NCBI RefSeq assembly: GCF_003363155.1
Contig: NZ_QRBE01000002.1
Span: 205,795-269,794 of the forward strand
DNA length: 64,000 bases
Direction: 5' to 3'
Origin: Dyella monticola
GTDB lineage: Bacteria; Pseudomonadota; Gammaproteobacteria; Xanthomonadales; Rhodanobacteraceae
In this document: positions 9,517-19,700 of the stretch, piece after piece
How the letters are laid out: each line of letters opens with the position of its first letter
Position numbering within the stretch: position 1 is the first letter of the stretch
Position numbers and translations under genes: made by a program
Notes under the pieces: model-generated
Told to the model about the DNA's origin: nothing
What the model saw: only the letters and a program-made list of their open reading frames with translations
Database searches by the model: none

Positions 9517-10527
9517 ATGAAAGTGCTCGTTACCGGCACGGCCGGCTTTATCGGTTCAAACGTCGCGCTCAAGTTGCTTGAACGCGGCGAGGAGGTCATC
9601 GGTTTCGACAACCTCAACGATTATTATGATGTCCGTTTGAAAAAAGCACGCCTGGCGCGCTTCATCGACCATCCGCGCTACACGCACGTTCATGCCGATC
9701 TTGCCGATCGTGGCGCAGTGGAAAAAACCTTCGCATCGCATAAGCCGCAACGCGTGATCAACCTCGCTGCGCAAGCAGGCGTGCGTTACGCCGCCGAAAA
9801 TCCGCACGTCTATGCCTCCAGCAATGTCATCGGCTTTTTGCATATTCTGGAGGGCTGCCGGCAGCACCCGGTCGAGCACCTGGTGTTCGCGTCGACAAGT
9901 TCGGTCTACGGCGCCAACACCGCCATGCCCTTCTCCGAACACCAGCCCACCGAACACCCACTCACACTCTACGCAGCGACCAAAAAAGCCAACGAGCAGA
10001 TGGCGCATAGCTATGCGCACTTGTATGGCATTCCCAGCACTGGCCTGCGCTTCTTTACGGTTTACGGACCATGGGGCCGTCCCGACATGGCGCTATTTCT
10101 GTTTACCAAGGCCATTCTCGCCGGCGAGCCCATCAAGGTTTTCAACCATGGAAAGCACAAACGCAGTTTTACCTACGTGGACGATATCGTCGAAGGCGTC
10201 GTGCGCACCTTGGATAAGGTTCCGGGCAAAAACGCCAACTGGAGTGGCTCCGCCCCCGATCCGGCCAGTAGCGGCGTAGCGCCATACCGGCTGTACAACA
10301 TCGGTAACGAGAAGCCCGTGGAATTGCTTCGCTATATCGAGGTCCTGGAACACTGCCTGGGCCGCAAGGCGAAGATGGAGATGCTTCCATTGCAGGCGGG
10401 CGACGTACCCGACACCGAAGCGGATGTAACAGAACTGATACAGTCCGTTGGCTATGCGCCAAAAATTTCCGTAGCCACAGGCATCGACAACTTCGTAAGC
10501 TGGTATCGGAGCTACTACTGCGAGTAG
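9517..10527 (+). CDS. NAD-dependent epimerase, UDP-glucuronate 4-epimerase-like
   Basis: This 336-residue short-chain dehydrogenase/epimerase has the NAD motif TGTAGFIGS at residues ~6-14, the sequence [10 protein letters not shown] typical of UDP-uronate epimerases, the catalytic YAATKK (YxxxK), and [14 protein letters not shown]. These match the UDP-glucuronate/UDP-HexNAcA 4-epimerase group. It should convert the gluco product of the preceding dehydrogenase to the galacto form. The ATG at 9517 is chosen; a GTG directly before it (9514) is also possible, with AGGA upstream serving either. It follows the dehydrogenase by 14 bp, so co-transcription is likely. Confidence 0.87.
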   Translation: MKVLVTGTAGFIGSNVALKLLERGEEVIGFDNLNDYYDVRLKKARLARFIDHPRYTHVHADLADRGAVEKTFASHKPQRVINLAAQAGVRYAAENPHVYASSNVIGFLHILEGCRQHPVEHLVFASTSSVYGANTAMPFSEHQPTEHPLTLYAATKKANEQMAHSYAHLYGIPSTGLRFFTVYGPWGRPDMALFLFTKAILAGEPIKVFNHGKHKRSFTYVDDIVEGVVRTLDKVPGKNANWSGSAPDPASSGVAPYRLYNIGNEKPVELLRYIEVLEHCLGRKAKMEMLPLQAGDVPDTEADVTELIQSVGYAPKISVATGIDNFVSWYRSYYCE

Positions 10528-10584
10528 TTTATGCACCTCGTTGTGACATGCGCGCAAAAAAAAATGTGAGCGTCTGGGGGCGAA

Positions 10585-12264
10585 GTGATCATTGACTACC
10601 TGGATAGTTCGGCCGCATCCGACATTGACGCCGATCTGTGCATCATCGGTGCAGGCGCCGCCGGCATTGCCATCGCACGGCATTTCATCGGCACATCGAT
10701 CACCGTTTGCCTGATCGAAGGCGGGGGCGCCACGGGGGAAGAACAAAGTCAGGCGTTGTACGAAGGCATCTCCGTCGGCACCGTGCCTTTCGATGCCGGT
10801 ACATCGCGCATGCGCGTATTCGGCGGCAGCTGCAATTTGTGGGGCGGCGGCTGCATTCCCCTGGGGCCGCACGACTTGGCCGAACGCCATTGGGTCGCGC
10901 ACAGTGGCTGGCCCATCGCCTACGACGAATTGCAGCCCTATTACGAACGCGCGCGAGCGTACTGCCAGATCGAGCCGTACCATTTCACCGACGGGTCGTT
11001 TCTGACTTCGCTCGCGCGTGCTCCGATCTCTTTCGACGCCGACAAACTGGTCAACCAGATCTTTGCGCGCAGCCCGATCCTGTTTGGCAAGGCTTACCGG
11101 GCCGAGCTTGAAAAGGCGCCGAATATCACGGTTTTATTGCACGCCAACCTGCTTGAGCTGCATGCGTCGGCGAGCGGTGCTTCGGTCCGCCACGCGCGTA
11201 TCGGCGCTGTCAATGGACGCAAAGGCGTGGCCCGGGCGCAGCACTATGTACTTGCCTGCGGCGGCATCGAAAATGCGCGAATGCTGCTGCTGTCCAATTC
11301 CGTTTTGCCGCATGGCCTGGGCAACGAAAACGATCTCGTCGGCCGCTATTTCATGGACCATCCTTGCGGCAGCGTGGGCACGGTTATTACCAACTCGCCG
11401 GAGCGGCTTACGCGCCCTTACGATCGAAATGCCGGCAAAGGCCTTGCAACAGCGTTCCCCGAGATCGGCCTGTCACACGCATTTCAGGCGGCGCATCGCA
11501 TCTTGAACGGACGCGTACATCCGTTTGCCGTCGAAGATACCGTGCCTAAAGGTATTCAGTCCTTGCGCGATTTCCGCGCCGCATTGCGGCCATGCGTACA
11601 CGATGAAAATGCGATGCTGGAAGCACGCCTTTGCGCTGCGCTGAAAAACGCCCCTGCCAACGGCGAAGACTCGCGCGAACATAGCGCCAACGTTGCCATG
11701 CTGGCGCTACGCGTCGGGCTTGGTTCCATGGATATCGCCAAGGCGTTACTGCAGAAACTGCGCCACAGGCCGACCGTACGCAGTAACCGCGTCGAACTGA
11801 TGGGGTATTTCGAACAGGCGCCCAACCCCGATAGTCGCATCACGCTCGCCAACGAGCGCGACATACTGGGCTTGCCCAAGGTTTGCATCGACTGGCGGCT
11901 TACCGCCCTGGATCGCCACACCTATCGGACCGCGGCGGCGCTTTTCGGCACCGAGCTTGCCCAGGCATGTGGCGGCATCTACCACCCTGCTGCGTGGCTG
12001 AGCGAGGGCGACAACGTAACCGCCCAGGTCCACACCACCGCGCATCACTTGGGCGCCACGCGCATGGCCGACGATCCGCGACACGGTGTTGTCGATCCTC
12101 GATGCCGCGTGCATGGCGTCGAGAATCTGCACGTCGCAGGAAGTTCGGTATTCCCAACGGGCGGCTGGGCGTTTCCGACCTTTACAGTCGTCGCCCTCGC
12201 CTTGCGACTCGCCGACCAACTGCGTGCACTGATGCGCGCCACCGCGCTCTCCGAAGCGATATAG
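10585..12264 (+). CDS. GMC-family FAD-dependent oxidoreductase
   Basis: The 559-residue protein has an N-terminal FAD-binding Rossmann motif (CIIGAGAAGIAIARHF, residues ~19-34) and ends with the GMC C-terminal domain, in which HTTAHHLGATRM and HVAGSSVFPTGG supply the catalytic His and FAD contact. An internal FGGSCNLWGGG matches the GMC signature. Such enzymes oxidise alcohols or sugars. The start is GTG, supported by GGGGGCGAA immediately upstream; no ATG fits the conserved N-terminus. It lies 57 bp after the epimerase. Its substrate is unknown: it may oxidise an EPS sugar or tailor the NRPS-PKS product. Confidence 0.85.
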   Translation: MIIDYLDSSAASDIDADLCIIGAGAAGIAIARHFIGTSITVCLIEGGGATGEEQSQALYEGISVGTVPFDAGTSRMRVFGGSCNLWGGGCIPLGPHDLAERHWVAHSGWPIAYDELQPYYERARAYCQIEPYHFTDGSFLTSLARAPISFDADKLVNQIFARSPILFGKAYRAELEKAPNITVLLHANLLELHASASGASVRHARIGAVNGRKGVARAQHYVLACGGIENARMLLLSNSVLPHGLGNENDLVGRYFMDHPCGSVGTVITNSPERLTRPYDRNAGKGLATAFPEIGLSHAFQAAHRILNGRVHPFAVEDTVPKGIQSLRDFRAALRPCVHDENAMLEARLCAALKNAPANGEDSREHSANVAMLALRVGLGSMDIAKALLQKLRHRPTVRSNRVELMGYFEQAPNPDSRITLANERDILGLPKVCIDWRLTALDRHTYRTAAALFGTELAQACGGIYHPAAWLSEGDNVTAQVHTTAHHLGATRMADDPRHGVVDPRCRVHGVENLHVAGSSVFPTGGWAFPTFTVVALALRLADQLRALMRATALSEAI

Positions 12265-12338
12265 GCCATGGTTCGGACCCGGCTACCGCATAGTGATAAT
12301 GATCCCGCGCATGCGCACTTCACGCGGTTTCGTACCTG

Positions 12339-12380
12339 TGTATCAGGCATGTAACGCCATCGATGTATCACGCGTGTAAC
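12339..12380. promoter_or_regulatory. Two 17-bp direct repeats upstream of the sugar transferase
   Basis: TGTATCAGGCATGTAAC (12339-12355) and TGTATCACGCGTGTAAC (12364-12380) differ at two positions and are spaced 25 bp start to start, slightly over two helical turns. They lie 119-160 bp upstream of the initiating transferase start in a 234-bp gene-free gap. The arrangement suggests a pair of activator-binding sites. The factor is unknown. Confidence 0.5.
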
Positions 12381-12498
12381 AACCCGGATGCGTGCAATCG
12401 AAGTTGCAAAAAAACCGCGTAATTGGCATCGACACCGATAAAAAAATAGCGTAGCTTCGGGCTCCTCTCATGGGGACATAGTGTTAGGGGGAGCCCAG

Positions 12499-13899
12499 AT
12501 GCTTCGCTTTCTGCGACGTCAAACGGTGCGCTGGCTATTGCTATTTGGCAGCGCCGAATTGCTGCTGCTTGCATCCTCCCTTTACCTGGCGATGCACCTT
12601 CGCTATTTCCGCAATGCCGACGAGCTTGTCGATTTCTCGCATCACTTGCTGTTGCGATCTTTCATTTTTGCGTTGGTCATCATGCTTGGCATGGCTGCGC
12701 TGGGTGAATACCGAACGCACCTGCGCACGAGCTGGCAAGGTGCTGTAGCGCGCCAGGCCGTCGCCTTCGTCATCGGTGGGCTGTTGCTGATCATCGGCTA
12801 TTACGTTGTGCCGCAGGCGTATGTCGGTCGCGGCGTGCTGAGTATCGCGCTGGTGATGGGTTTCACCGCGGTCATGGTGTTTCGCCTGCTTTTTATGCGG
12901 ATGGTGGAGATCGAATCGCTGAAGCCGCGCGTATTGATCCTCGGCACGGGGCAGCGTGCCGCCCAGATCCATAATCGCATGCGTCGACGCTCGGACCGTC
13001 GCGGTTTTACCATCGTCGGCTATGTGCCCTGCGCTGGCGAAGAACTCGCCATTCCGGCAGAGAAGTTGCTTAGGTTCGATGTTCCGTTGCCCATCCTGGT
13101 CAAGCGCGAGCAGATCGATGAGATCGTCGTCGGTGTCGACGATCGCCGCGGCAGGCTACCGATGGATGGTTTGCTGCAGTGCCGGCAGGCCGGCGTCATG
13201 ATCACCGACCTCACTACCTTCTTCGAGCGTGAATCCGGTCGCGTGCAATTGTCGTGGCTCGAGCCGTCCTGGCTGGTTTTTTCAGGTGGTTTCCATGCCA
13301 CGCCGCTGCATCGGCTGAGCAAGCGCTGTTTCGACATAGCGGCCGCAGCGGTGTTACTGATGCTGTGCTGGCCATTGATGCTGGCCGTGGCCTTGGCCAT
13401 CAGGCTGGAATCGGGCCCCGGCCAGCCCATACTGTATCGGCAAGAACGCGTCGGCGAGAACGGCAATACCTTTTGGCTGCTCAAATTTCGCAGTATGCGC
13501 ACCGATGCCGAACGCGACGGCGTGGCGCGCTGGGCCAACAAGCATGACGATCGCGTGACTCGCGTCGGCCGCATTTGCCGCAAGTTGCGATTCGATGAAT
13601 TGCCGCAGCTATGGAACGTGTTCAAGAGCGACATGAGCATTGTCGGTCCGCGCCCCGAACGGCCGCAGTTCGTTGCCGATCTGGCGACGAAGATCCCGTT
13701 CTACAGCCTGCGCCACTGCTTAAAACCCGGTCTCGCCGGATGGGCCCAATTGAGCTATCCGTACGGCGCATCGGAAGAGGATGCGGCCGAAAAACTCAAA
13801 TACGACCTTTTCTACGTGAAGAATCACAACTTGCTGTTCGACATGCTGATTCTCATCGAAACCGTGGAGGTCGTCTTGTTCAATCGCGGCGCACGTTGA
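12499..13899 (+). CDS. Initiating sugar-phosphate transferase, PEP-CTERM/EpsB type
   Basis: This 466-residue membrane enzyme should start repeat-unit synthesis by moving a sugar phosphate from a UDP-sugar to undecaprenyl phosphate. Four N-terminal membrane helices (to ~residue 135) precede a CoA-binding-like domain (LILGTGQRA) and, from ~275, the bacterial sugar-transferase domain: a further helix, then LKFRSMRTDAE, RKLRFDELPQLWNV and MSIVGPRPERP. The ending, with YPYGAS, DLFYVKN and a final GAR, matches the subfamily found in exosortase-A EPS loci (TIGR03013 type). The ATG at 12499 is chosen because TAGGGGGAG sits 5 nt upstream; a GTG at 12481 would include that site in the coding region. 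Confidence 0.92.
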   Translation: MLRFLRRQTVRWLLLFGSAELLLLASSLYLAMHLRYFRNADELVDFSHHLLLRSFIFALVIMLGMAALGEYRTHLRTSWQGAVARQAVAFVIGGLLLIIGYYVVPQAYVGRGVLSIALVMGFTAVMVFRLLFMRMVEIESLKPRVLILGTGQRAAQIHNRMRRRSDRRGFTIVGYVPCAGEELAIPAEKLLRFDVPLPILVKREQIDEIVVGVDDRRGRLPMDGLLQCRQAGVMITDLTTFFERESGRVQLSWLEPSWLVFSGGFHATPLHRLSKRCFDIAAAAVLLMLCWPLMLAVALAIRLESGPGQPILYRQERVGENGNTFWLLKFRSMRTDAERDGVARWANKHDDRVTRVGRICRKLRFDELPQLWNVFKSDMSIVGPRPERPQFVADLATKIPFYSLRHCLKPGLAGWAQLSYPYGASEEDAAEKLKYDLFYVKNHNLLFDMLILIETVEVVLFNRGAR

Positions 13900-13940
13900 G
13901 GCCTCGCTCACTTGCACACGGCGCAACGAACCAGATCGAT

Positions 13941-14606
13941 TCAGTTGCGCGCGGCAGGCGGCCGTGTCTGGGCCGTTTTCAGCGAGTGCAAGGGCGAGCT
14001 GTACCAATCGATCACCGAATCGTGATCGAACCGCACCCACGACGGTCCGTACTCCCACAGATCGTCACGAATCTCCACAGGACTGCCTTCGATGGCGCGT
14101 ACGTTTTCCGGCGACATGCCCAACGTCAACACCGGCGCCGCTGGCGCATCGCCAAGGTTGGCCTCGCTATCGTGGGTCGTGCTGTCGTTAGTGCCATCCG
14201 ATGGGGGTGTCACGGCGGACGCACCCCAAAACAGGAATCCGAGCGCGACCAGTGCGATCGGAATCAACCATTTCACATTCGGACGCCGTGGCGTACCGGA
14301 GGATTTCTGGGACGGTGGACGTGGCGGCGGCCCGACTCTTTGCGGCGTCGCGGCCGGGGTCGGCAATGCGCCAGGCAGACGCCCATGAAGCCGCTGGAAC
14401 GTCATCGCCGCCTCGTATTGAACATTGAGCTGCTGCAGACGCTGCGCGGCGCGAGAGTTCGTATATCCCCGATAGCCCGCAGGTCTGCGGTCGGGATGCA
14501 AGGTGGATACGCAGCGGCGGTAGGCCTGCTTGAATTCCTGCAAATCGCATTCGGGGCTCACTCTGAGCTGTCGGTACAAGTCGAGAAAGTCGACCTCGTT
14601 ACCCAT
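13941..14606 (-). CDS. Membrane-anchored J-domain protein
   Basis: The 221-residue protein starts with a J domain (residues ~6-75) holding the essential HPD within TLHPDRR, so it could stimulate a DnaK-type chaperone. A proline-rich linker follows, then one membrane helix (KWLIPIALVALGFLFWG, ~110-126) and a ~90-residue C-terminal domain that I do not recognise. AGGGGAAAA lies 8 nt before the ATG. It is the only gene on the minus strand between 8225 and 40532, inserted between the sugar transferase and a secreted protein, and it lacks neighbouring dnaK or grpE. Its link with EPS assembly is unproven. Confidence 0.8.
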   Translation of the reverse strand: MGNEVDFLDLYRQLRVSPECDLQEFKQAYRRCVSTLHPDRRPAGYRGYTNSRAAQRLQQLNVQYEAAMTFQRLHGRLPGALPTPAATPQRVGPPPRPPSQKSSGTPRRPNVKWLIPIALVALGFLFWGASAVTPPSDGTNDSTTHDSEANLGDAPAAPVLTLGMSPENVRAIEGSPVEIRDDLWEYGPSWVRFDHDSVIDWYSSPLHSLKTAQTRPPAARN

Positions 14607-14721
14607 ACCGATTTTCCCCTATTGCATGGTGGCGATTCTGCTCGCCTGACCGCTCTGGCGGCTGCGATGGCACGCCGTTAGCCTCGCGCAGGAACGGGGC
14701 TAGCGCAAGCACATTTTTCGC

Positions 14722-14750
14722 TTGACTTGGTGTGACCTAGTTCTCAAAAT
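14722..14750 (+). promoter_or_regulatory. Putative sigma-70 promoter for the 14775 gene
   Basis: TTGACT (14722-14727) and CAAAAT (14745-14750) are separated by 17 bp. They precede the ATG at 14775 closely, so the leader would be short (about 18 nt) but would still include the GGTTGGGGGTG ribosome site. Assignment is by eye. Confidence 0.45.
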
Positions 14751-14774
14751 TGAACTCAAGGTTGGGGGTGTCCC

Positions 14775-15545
14775 ATGCAGGGCTGTCGCGACTATGTTGC
14801 CGCTTGTTGCCGCTGTATGCCGGCCACCCTGCTTTTGGCCGCGGCCACAACCAGTGCCGTGCTAGCCCAGGGAATACCCGGCAGCGGCCAGCCCCCTTCG
14901 TTGGGCGCCCATACGCTCGAAGCCCAGTCCGAAGGACTTGGAACGAGCCCGGTCGCCACGCTCCCGGTCACGACACAGGCTCGTGGCAGTTCGTTGATCG
15001 TTTTCAACGGCGGCTACCTGAGCAATGCATCGGGTCCTGAGGACAACTACGGCAATCATTGGAAGCAGCTGGGCGAAGACGTCCCGTTCGGCAACGGCTA
15101 CGGCGATCGCTTCAATGTCAAAGCGTATGTGGTGCTGGAGGCCAAAGGCGGCCCCGACCACACGGTCAGCTTCGAAAAAAACGGCAACGCGGAAGGCGAA
15201 ATCTCCGTGCCGTTTATCGAAGTCAAACACGCCGGCGTGCTCAAGGACGTCAGCCAGAACTACGCACCTACCGGCCTGGTCATGGCCAGCGGCAAGGTCA
15301 CTACCACCGGGCCGGCCACCCTGATCGCCGTGTGGTGGGGCGATGGCGGAATCAAGCGGATGACCGCCGTACCGAATAACGGTTTCTCTGTCATCGACAG
15401 CTACCTGAAGCTTCCCGATAACAGCGGCGTGCAATGTGCGGTGGCGTACAGGCAGGTCGATACCGCAGGCACCTATAGCGTCAGTTGGACAGGTGCGCCT
15501 GCTCAGGGCGCCATTTTGTGGTTGTTGGCGTTTCAGTCCAAATAA
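14775..15545 (+). CDS. Secreted protein of unknown function
   Basis: I do not recognise this 256-residue protein. It has an N-terminal signal sequence (basic start, then TLLLAAATTSAVLA, likely cut near residue 31) and a mature part rich in Gly, Ser and beta-strand-forming residues. Phrases such as SLIVFNGGYLSNASGP and QGAILWLLAFQSK at the C-terminus suggest a compact all-beta domain. A GGTTGGGGGTG site precedes the ATG. It lies upstream of the JmjC and NRPS-PKS genes on the same strand but is separated from them by 228 bp, so it may be an independent unit. An extracellular or periplasmic place is likely. Confidence 0.7.
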   Translation: MQGCRDYVAACCRCMPATLLLAAATTSAVLAQGIPGSGQPPSLGAHTLEAQSEGLGTSPVATLPVTTQARGSSLIVFNGGYLSNASGPEDNYGNHWKQLGEDVPFGNGYGDRFNVKAYVVLEAKGGPDHTVSFEKNGNAEGEISVPFIEVKHAGVLKDVSQNYAPTGLVMASGKVTTTGPATLIAVWWGDGGIKRMTAVPNNGFSVIDSYLKLPDNSGVQCAVAYRQVDTAGTYSVSWTGAPAQGAILWLLAFQSK

Positions 15546-15632
15546 ATCGCGGTTGGGGCGATGCGCCTTGCATGTTCGGCGCACCGGCAGATTGATCGAC
15601 CTAGGGAAACACAACGCGCAAATCGTTGGGGA

Positions 15633-15650
15633 CTGACGTATCAACGTCAG
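15633..15650. promoter_or_regulatory. Inverted repeat upstream of the JmjC/NRPS-PKS unit
   Basis: CTGACGT and ACGTCAG form a perfect 7-bp dyad around ATCA, located 124-141 bp before the JmjC gene start in the 228-bp gap that should contain the promoter for the biosynthetic genes. It could be an operator for a dimeric regulator. No convincing -10/-35 pair was seen beside it. Confidence 0.35.
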
Positions 15651-15773
15651 CATTCGCATCCATCACCGTTACGGCCAATAAAAGACGCCGCGGCGGACGG
15701 CATACGCAAGCGTCGGCGCAACGACCATCCACGCCCTGCGCCAACGCTTTCGTATGACGAGAGGGCTCACATC

Positions 15774-16691
15774 ATGAACACCCATGCGGCGACACTTATC
15801 GATCTTGATTGGGACAGCTTCGATCCATGGCGTATCCAGGCCGTGCGTCACCGCTTGTCCGATCACCCGCTGTTGCAGCCCGATCAACTGGTGGCATTAG
15901 GCAAGCGCTTCCAGGGCAGCACGCGGCTGTTTACGTTCAACAACGAAGCCGGTGCCGATGCAAACTTCGACGACGTCGGCCGTCTCTACCCCAATCGGAA
16001 GTCGGCTGCCGATACGGTGCAGGGCATCAACGATGCCAAGGCGTGGATGCTGCTGCGCCACGTGCAGGACGATCCGACGTACCGCAGCTTGGTGGACCTG
16101 GCGATGAGCCCGATCCAGCCATCGATCGAGCGCGTCGATCCAGGCATGCATTACCGCGCGGGGTGGATTTTCGTGGCCTCGCCGCACACCACCACGCCGT
16201 TTCACATCGACCGTAACCACGGCATCTTGCTGCAGATTCGCGGCACCAAAAAGGTTTACGTGTGGGATGCCGATGACACCCAGGTCTGCAGCGAGCATGC
16301 ACGCGACGTGTTTCATGCCCGGCACGATCTTGGGTTGGTGAAGTGGGACGAAGCTTTTCGCGAGCGCGCGCACGTCTACACCGTCGGCCCCGGCATGGGT
16401 GTCTACATGCCCATCACCAGCCCGCACATGGTCGAAACGGGCGACGAGCCATCCATCACTATCAGCTTTACGTACAGCACTGCAGCAACGCGACGGAACG
16501 CCATGCGCCATGTCCTGAACGATCTGCTCTATCGCAAAGGCATCCGACCGGTGCCAGTGGGCAAGCGCCCTCTGGTCGACACGCTGACCTATGCCACCGC
16601 GTCCGTCATGGTCGCGGCACATGGAGTCGGCAGCCGCCCACCAGCCTGCCCGTCGCTGGCGCGTCCGAGCGCCTATGCAGTGGCCGATTGA
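15774..16691 (+). CDS. Cupin-like JmjC-domain protein, possible Fe(II)/2-oxoglutarate hydroxylase
   Basis: The 305-residue protein fits the bacterial cupin_8/JmjC family. The metal-binding triad appears as His144 and Asp146 in FHIDRNHG and His218 in SPHMVE, within a double-stranded beta-helix. Members hydroxylate protein or peptidyl side chains, or act as tailoring enzymes in natural-product clusters. GAGAGGG lies about 8 nt before the ATG at 15774; the open frame extends further upstream but without a comparable site. It precedes the large NRPS-PKS gene by 62 bp and is probably co-transcribed, which favours beta-hydroxylation of a carrier-bound amino acid. That role is inference. Confidence 0.78.
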   Translation: MNTHAATLIDLDWDSFDPWRIQAVRHRLSDHPLLQPDQLVALGKRFQGSTRLFTFNNEAGADANFDDVGRLYPNRKSAADTVQGINDAKAWMLLRHVQDDPTYRSLVDLAMSPIQPSIERVDPGMHYRAGWIFVASPHTTTPFHIDRNHGILLQIRGTKKVYVWDADDTQVCSEHARDVFHARHDLGLVKWDEAFRERAHVYTVGPGMGVYMPITSPHMVETGDEPSITISFTYSTAATRRNAMRHVLNDLLYRKGIRPVPVGKRPLVDTLTYATASVMVAAHGVGSRPPACPSLARPSAYAVAD

Positions 16692-16753
16692 ACGAGTTGT
16701 CACCCACGGAACCTGGCACCTGCCATCACCCGCATGGAGATCGCGAAAGCCTC

Positions 16754-19700
16754 ATGAACACATGCGTCGCCAAGCCCCGGGACGGTATGGCTGAAGGCAG
16801 CACGCTTTTGGACGTACTGCCATGCCAAACCGGCATTTGCGCAAGCGGCTGGACGCGCCGTGACTACGCGCTGGATGGATCGGTCATAACGGCACTCAGC
16901 GATACAGCGCGGCGGTACCACGTCAAGGAAACCGCAATTCTGTGCGCGGCCTTGGCGCTGACCGAATCGCGGCTCACTGGCGCGCAAGGCGTTGTGGCCA
17001 ATCACGTCGATGGGGATGAATCAAGGCAGTTGTCGATTGACGCGCCGCGCGCTGGAGGGCGTGACACATGGCTGCAAGCGTTCTGTGCCTCGCTCGGCAC
17101 GTCGGCGCCAGCCGATGGCCGCACCGCGTGGAGCGTAGGTAGCGATCCTGATCGGCCCGGCGCGGAATCGCACCACGATGCGCGGACCGACACCACCGAC
17201 AGTCATTGGAATGTGCACACATCCGCTGCGCGCATCGAGGTGGCGTTCCGCGCGCCACTCACTGCCGACGCGATCGACTTGCTCTATACCGGCGTCATGC
17301 GCGCACTGACATGGCTGTGCGCATCCACCAATGCTGACATGTCATCGTTCGAGATTTGCGACCCGGAAGAACGCGATTGCATGCTGGCCAAATGGAACGC
17401 CACGGCCATACCGCGCTGCGCGACCGATACCGTGCATGATCTGTTCACAGCGCAAGTTCTGCAGCATTCCCATTTGCCTGCGATCGAATCGCGGGGTCTC
17501 ACTCTTTCCTACGCCGAACTCGACGCGCGTGCCGATCGCGTCGCCGCGGGCCTGATCGCCGCAGGTGTCGGCGTTGGCGCGCCGGTCGCGCTCTTGCTCG
17601 AACGCTCGCCGGAAGCACTGATCGCCATCCTGGGCATTCTCAAAGCGGGTGCCGCGTACCTGCCGCTCGATCCAAGCTACCCGCCAGAACGCCTCGCCTT
17701 TGTCATCAACGATGCGCGCGCCGCACTGGTTATTGCCGACGTCCAGCCACCGGCCATACCCGGCGTCCAGCTACCGATCGTGCAACTGGCGCAATTGCAA
17801 GGTGATGCGTCGACGTACCGGCGCCCTTCCGTCGATGGAAGCGCGCTCGCCTATGTCATGTACACCTCCGGTTCCACCGGCACGCCCAAGGGCGTGGAGG
17901 TCACCCATCGGTCCATCATTCGCCTGGTGCGCGATGTCGCGTATGTCGACCTCAGCGCCAACCCGCGCATCCTGCATGCCGCGCCGCTCGGGTTCGATGC
18001 GTCGACGCTGGAAATATGGGGAGCCCTGCTCAACGGCGGCTCCTGCATCGTGCACGATGAGCGCATCCCCACCGCCGGCGGACTGGAAACAACGATCGAA
18101 CGCCACGACGCGCGCATCGCATGGCTGACGGCGGCGCTGTTCAATGCGATCGTCGATGAAGACGCGCAAAAATTGCGTGGCCTCCAACAACTCCTGATCG
18201 GTGGTGAGGCGTTGTCGGTCGCGCACGTGCGCAAGGCGTATGCCGCGTTACCCACCATCATCATCATCAACGGTTACGGCCCGACCGAATGCACGACCTT
18301 CGCCGCGACGTATCGCATCCCGCGCGACATCGGCGAGCATGACCGCTCGATTCCAATTGGCCGACCCATCGCAGACACCACGCTGTATGTGCTTAACAGC
18401 CGCAGCGAGCCAGTGCCGCTTGGTGTGATCGGCGAGCTGTACATCGGCGGCGCCGGCCTGGCGCGTGGTTACCTCGCGCGCGCCGAGCTGACCGCCGAGC
18501 GGTTCGTTGCCCATCCGTTTGGTGCCGATGGCGAGCGCCTTTATCGAACCGGCGATCTCGTGCGCTGGTTACCCACGGGTGTGATCGAGTTCGTCGGCAG
18601 GGCCGATGGCCAGATCAAGATTCGCGGCTACCGTATCGAGGTCGGGGAAATCGAAGCCGCGCTGCAACGTCAGCCCGGCCTGCGTGCGTGCGCTGTGCTG
18701 GCCCGTGAAGATCGCCCGGGACACAAGCGACTGGTTGCGTATTACGTTGCCGATGATGCATCGGTCAGCGCCCGCAGCTTGCGCGATCAGCTTGCACACG
18801 CGCTGCCGGAATTCATGGTGCCATCCATCTACATAGCAATGGATGCACTGCCGGTCACCGCGAATGGAAAGCTTGATCGCCGCGCCCTGCCCGCACCGGA
18901 CAACCGCCGCCCCGAACTGGCCGATGTCTATGTGCCCGCGATCGGAAACACCGAACAACGGCTGTGCGAACTGTTCGCCGAGATGCTTGGGTTGGACCGG
19001 GTCGGCCGCAACGATCATTTCTTCGACCTCGGCGGGAACTCGCTGCTGGCCGTGCGCACAGTGGCACGCATCCATGCCGAACTGGCATCGAGCGTACCCA
19101 CGATAGCGGCGTTCTTCGGTGCGCCCACGCCCGCCGCACTCGGCGCAATGATCGACCGTCGGGACGCACGTGCCGCACTCGCCGCGCGTCTTTCACACCA
19201 TCGCCCCCACGCCACCGCCGAACCCGTGGCCATCATCGCGATGGCTGGCCGCTTCCCCGGCGCGAACAATGTCGAGATGTTCTGGGACAATCTCTGCGCC
19301 GGCCGCGAATCGATCACCTTTTTCGCTGCGGACGAACTCGATGCGAGTATTCCGGAGGAACAGCGCAAAGACCCCGCTTATGTGGCGGCACGCGGCGTCA
19401 TCGACGGCGTGGAAAACTTTGACGCGGCGTTTTTCGGCATCTCGCCGCGCGAAGCGGAGCTGATGGACCCGCAGCAGCGGATCTTCCTGGAACTGTGCTG
19501 GGAATGCCTGGAGCGCGGCGGCTATGTGCCGGACGAGCATGACGTGCCCGTGGGCGTCTTCGGCGGCATGCATAACGCCACCTATTTCCAGCGCCATATC
19601 AGCACTCGCCCAGACCTGGTCGACAAGCTCGGCGCGTTTCAGGTGATGCTGGCCAATGAAAAGGATTATCTCGCCACGCGCGTGGCGCACAAACTCAACT

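Noticed and set aside
12381-12420. Possible sigma-54 (-24/-12) promoter before the sugar transferase
   Set aside because: A TTGC occurs but no GG at the required distance upstream, so the pattern does not fit.
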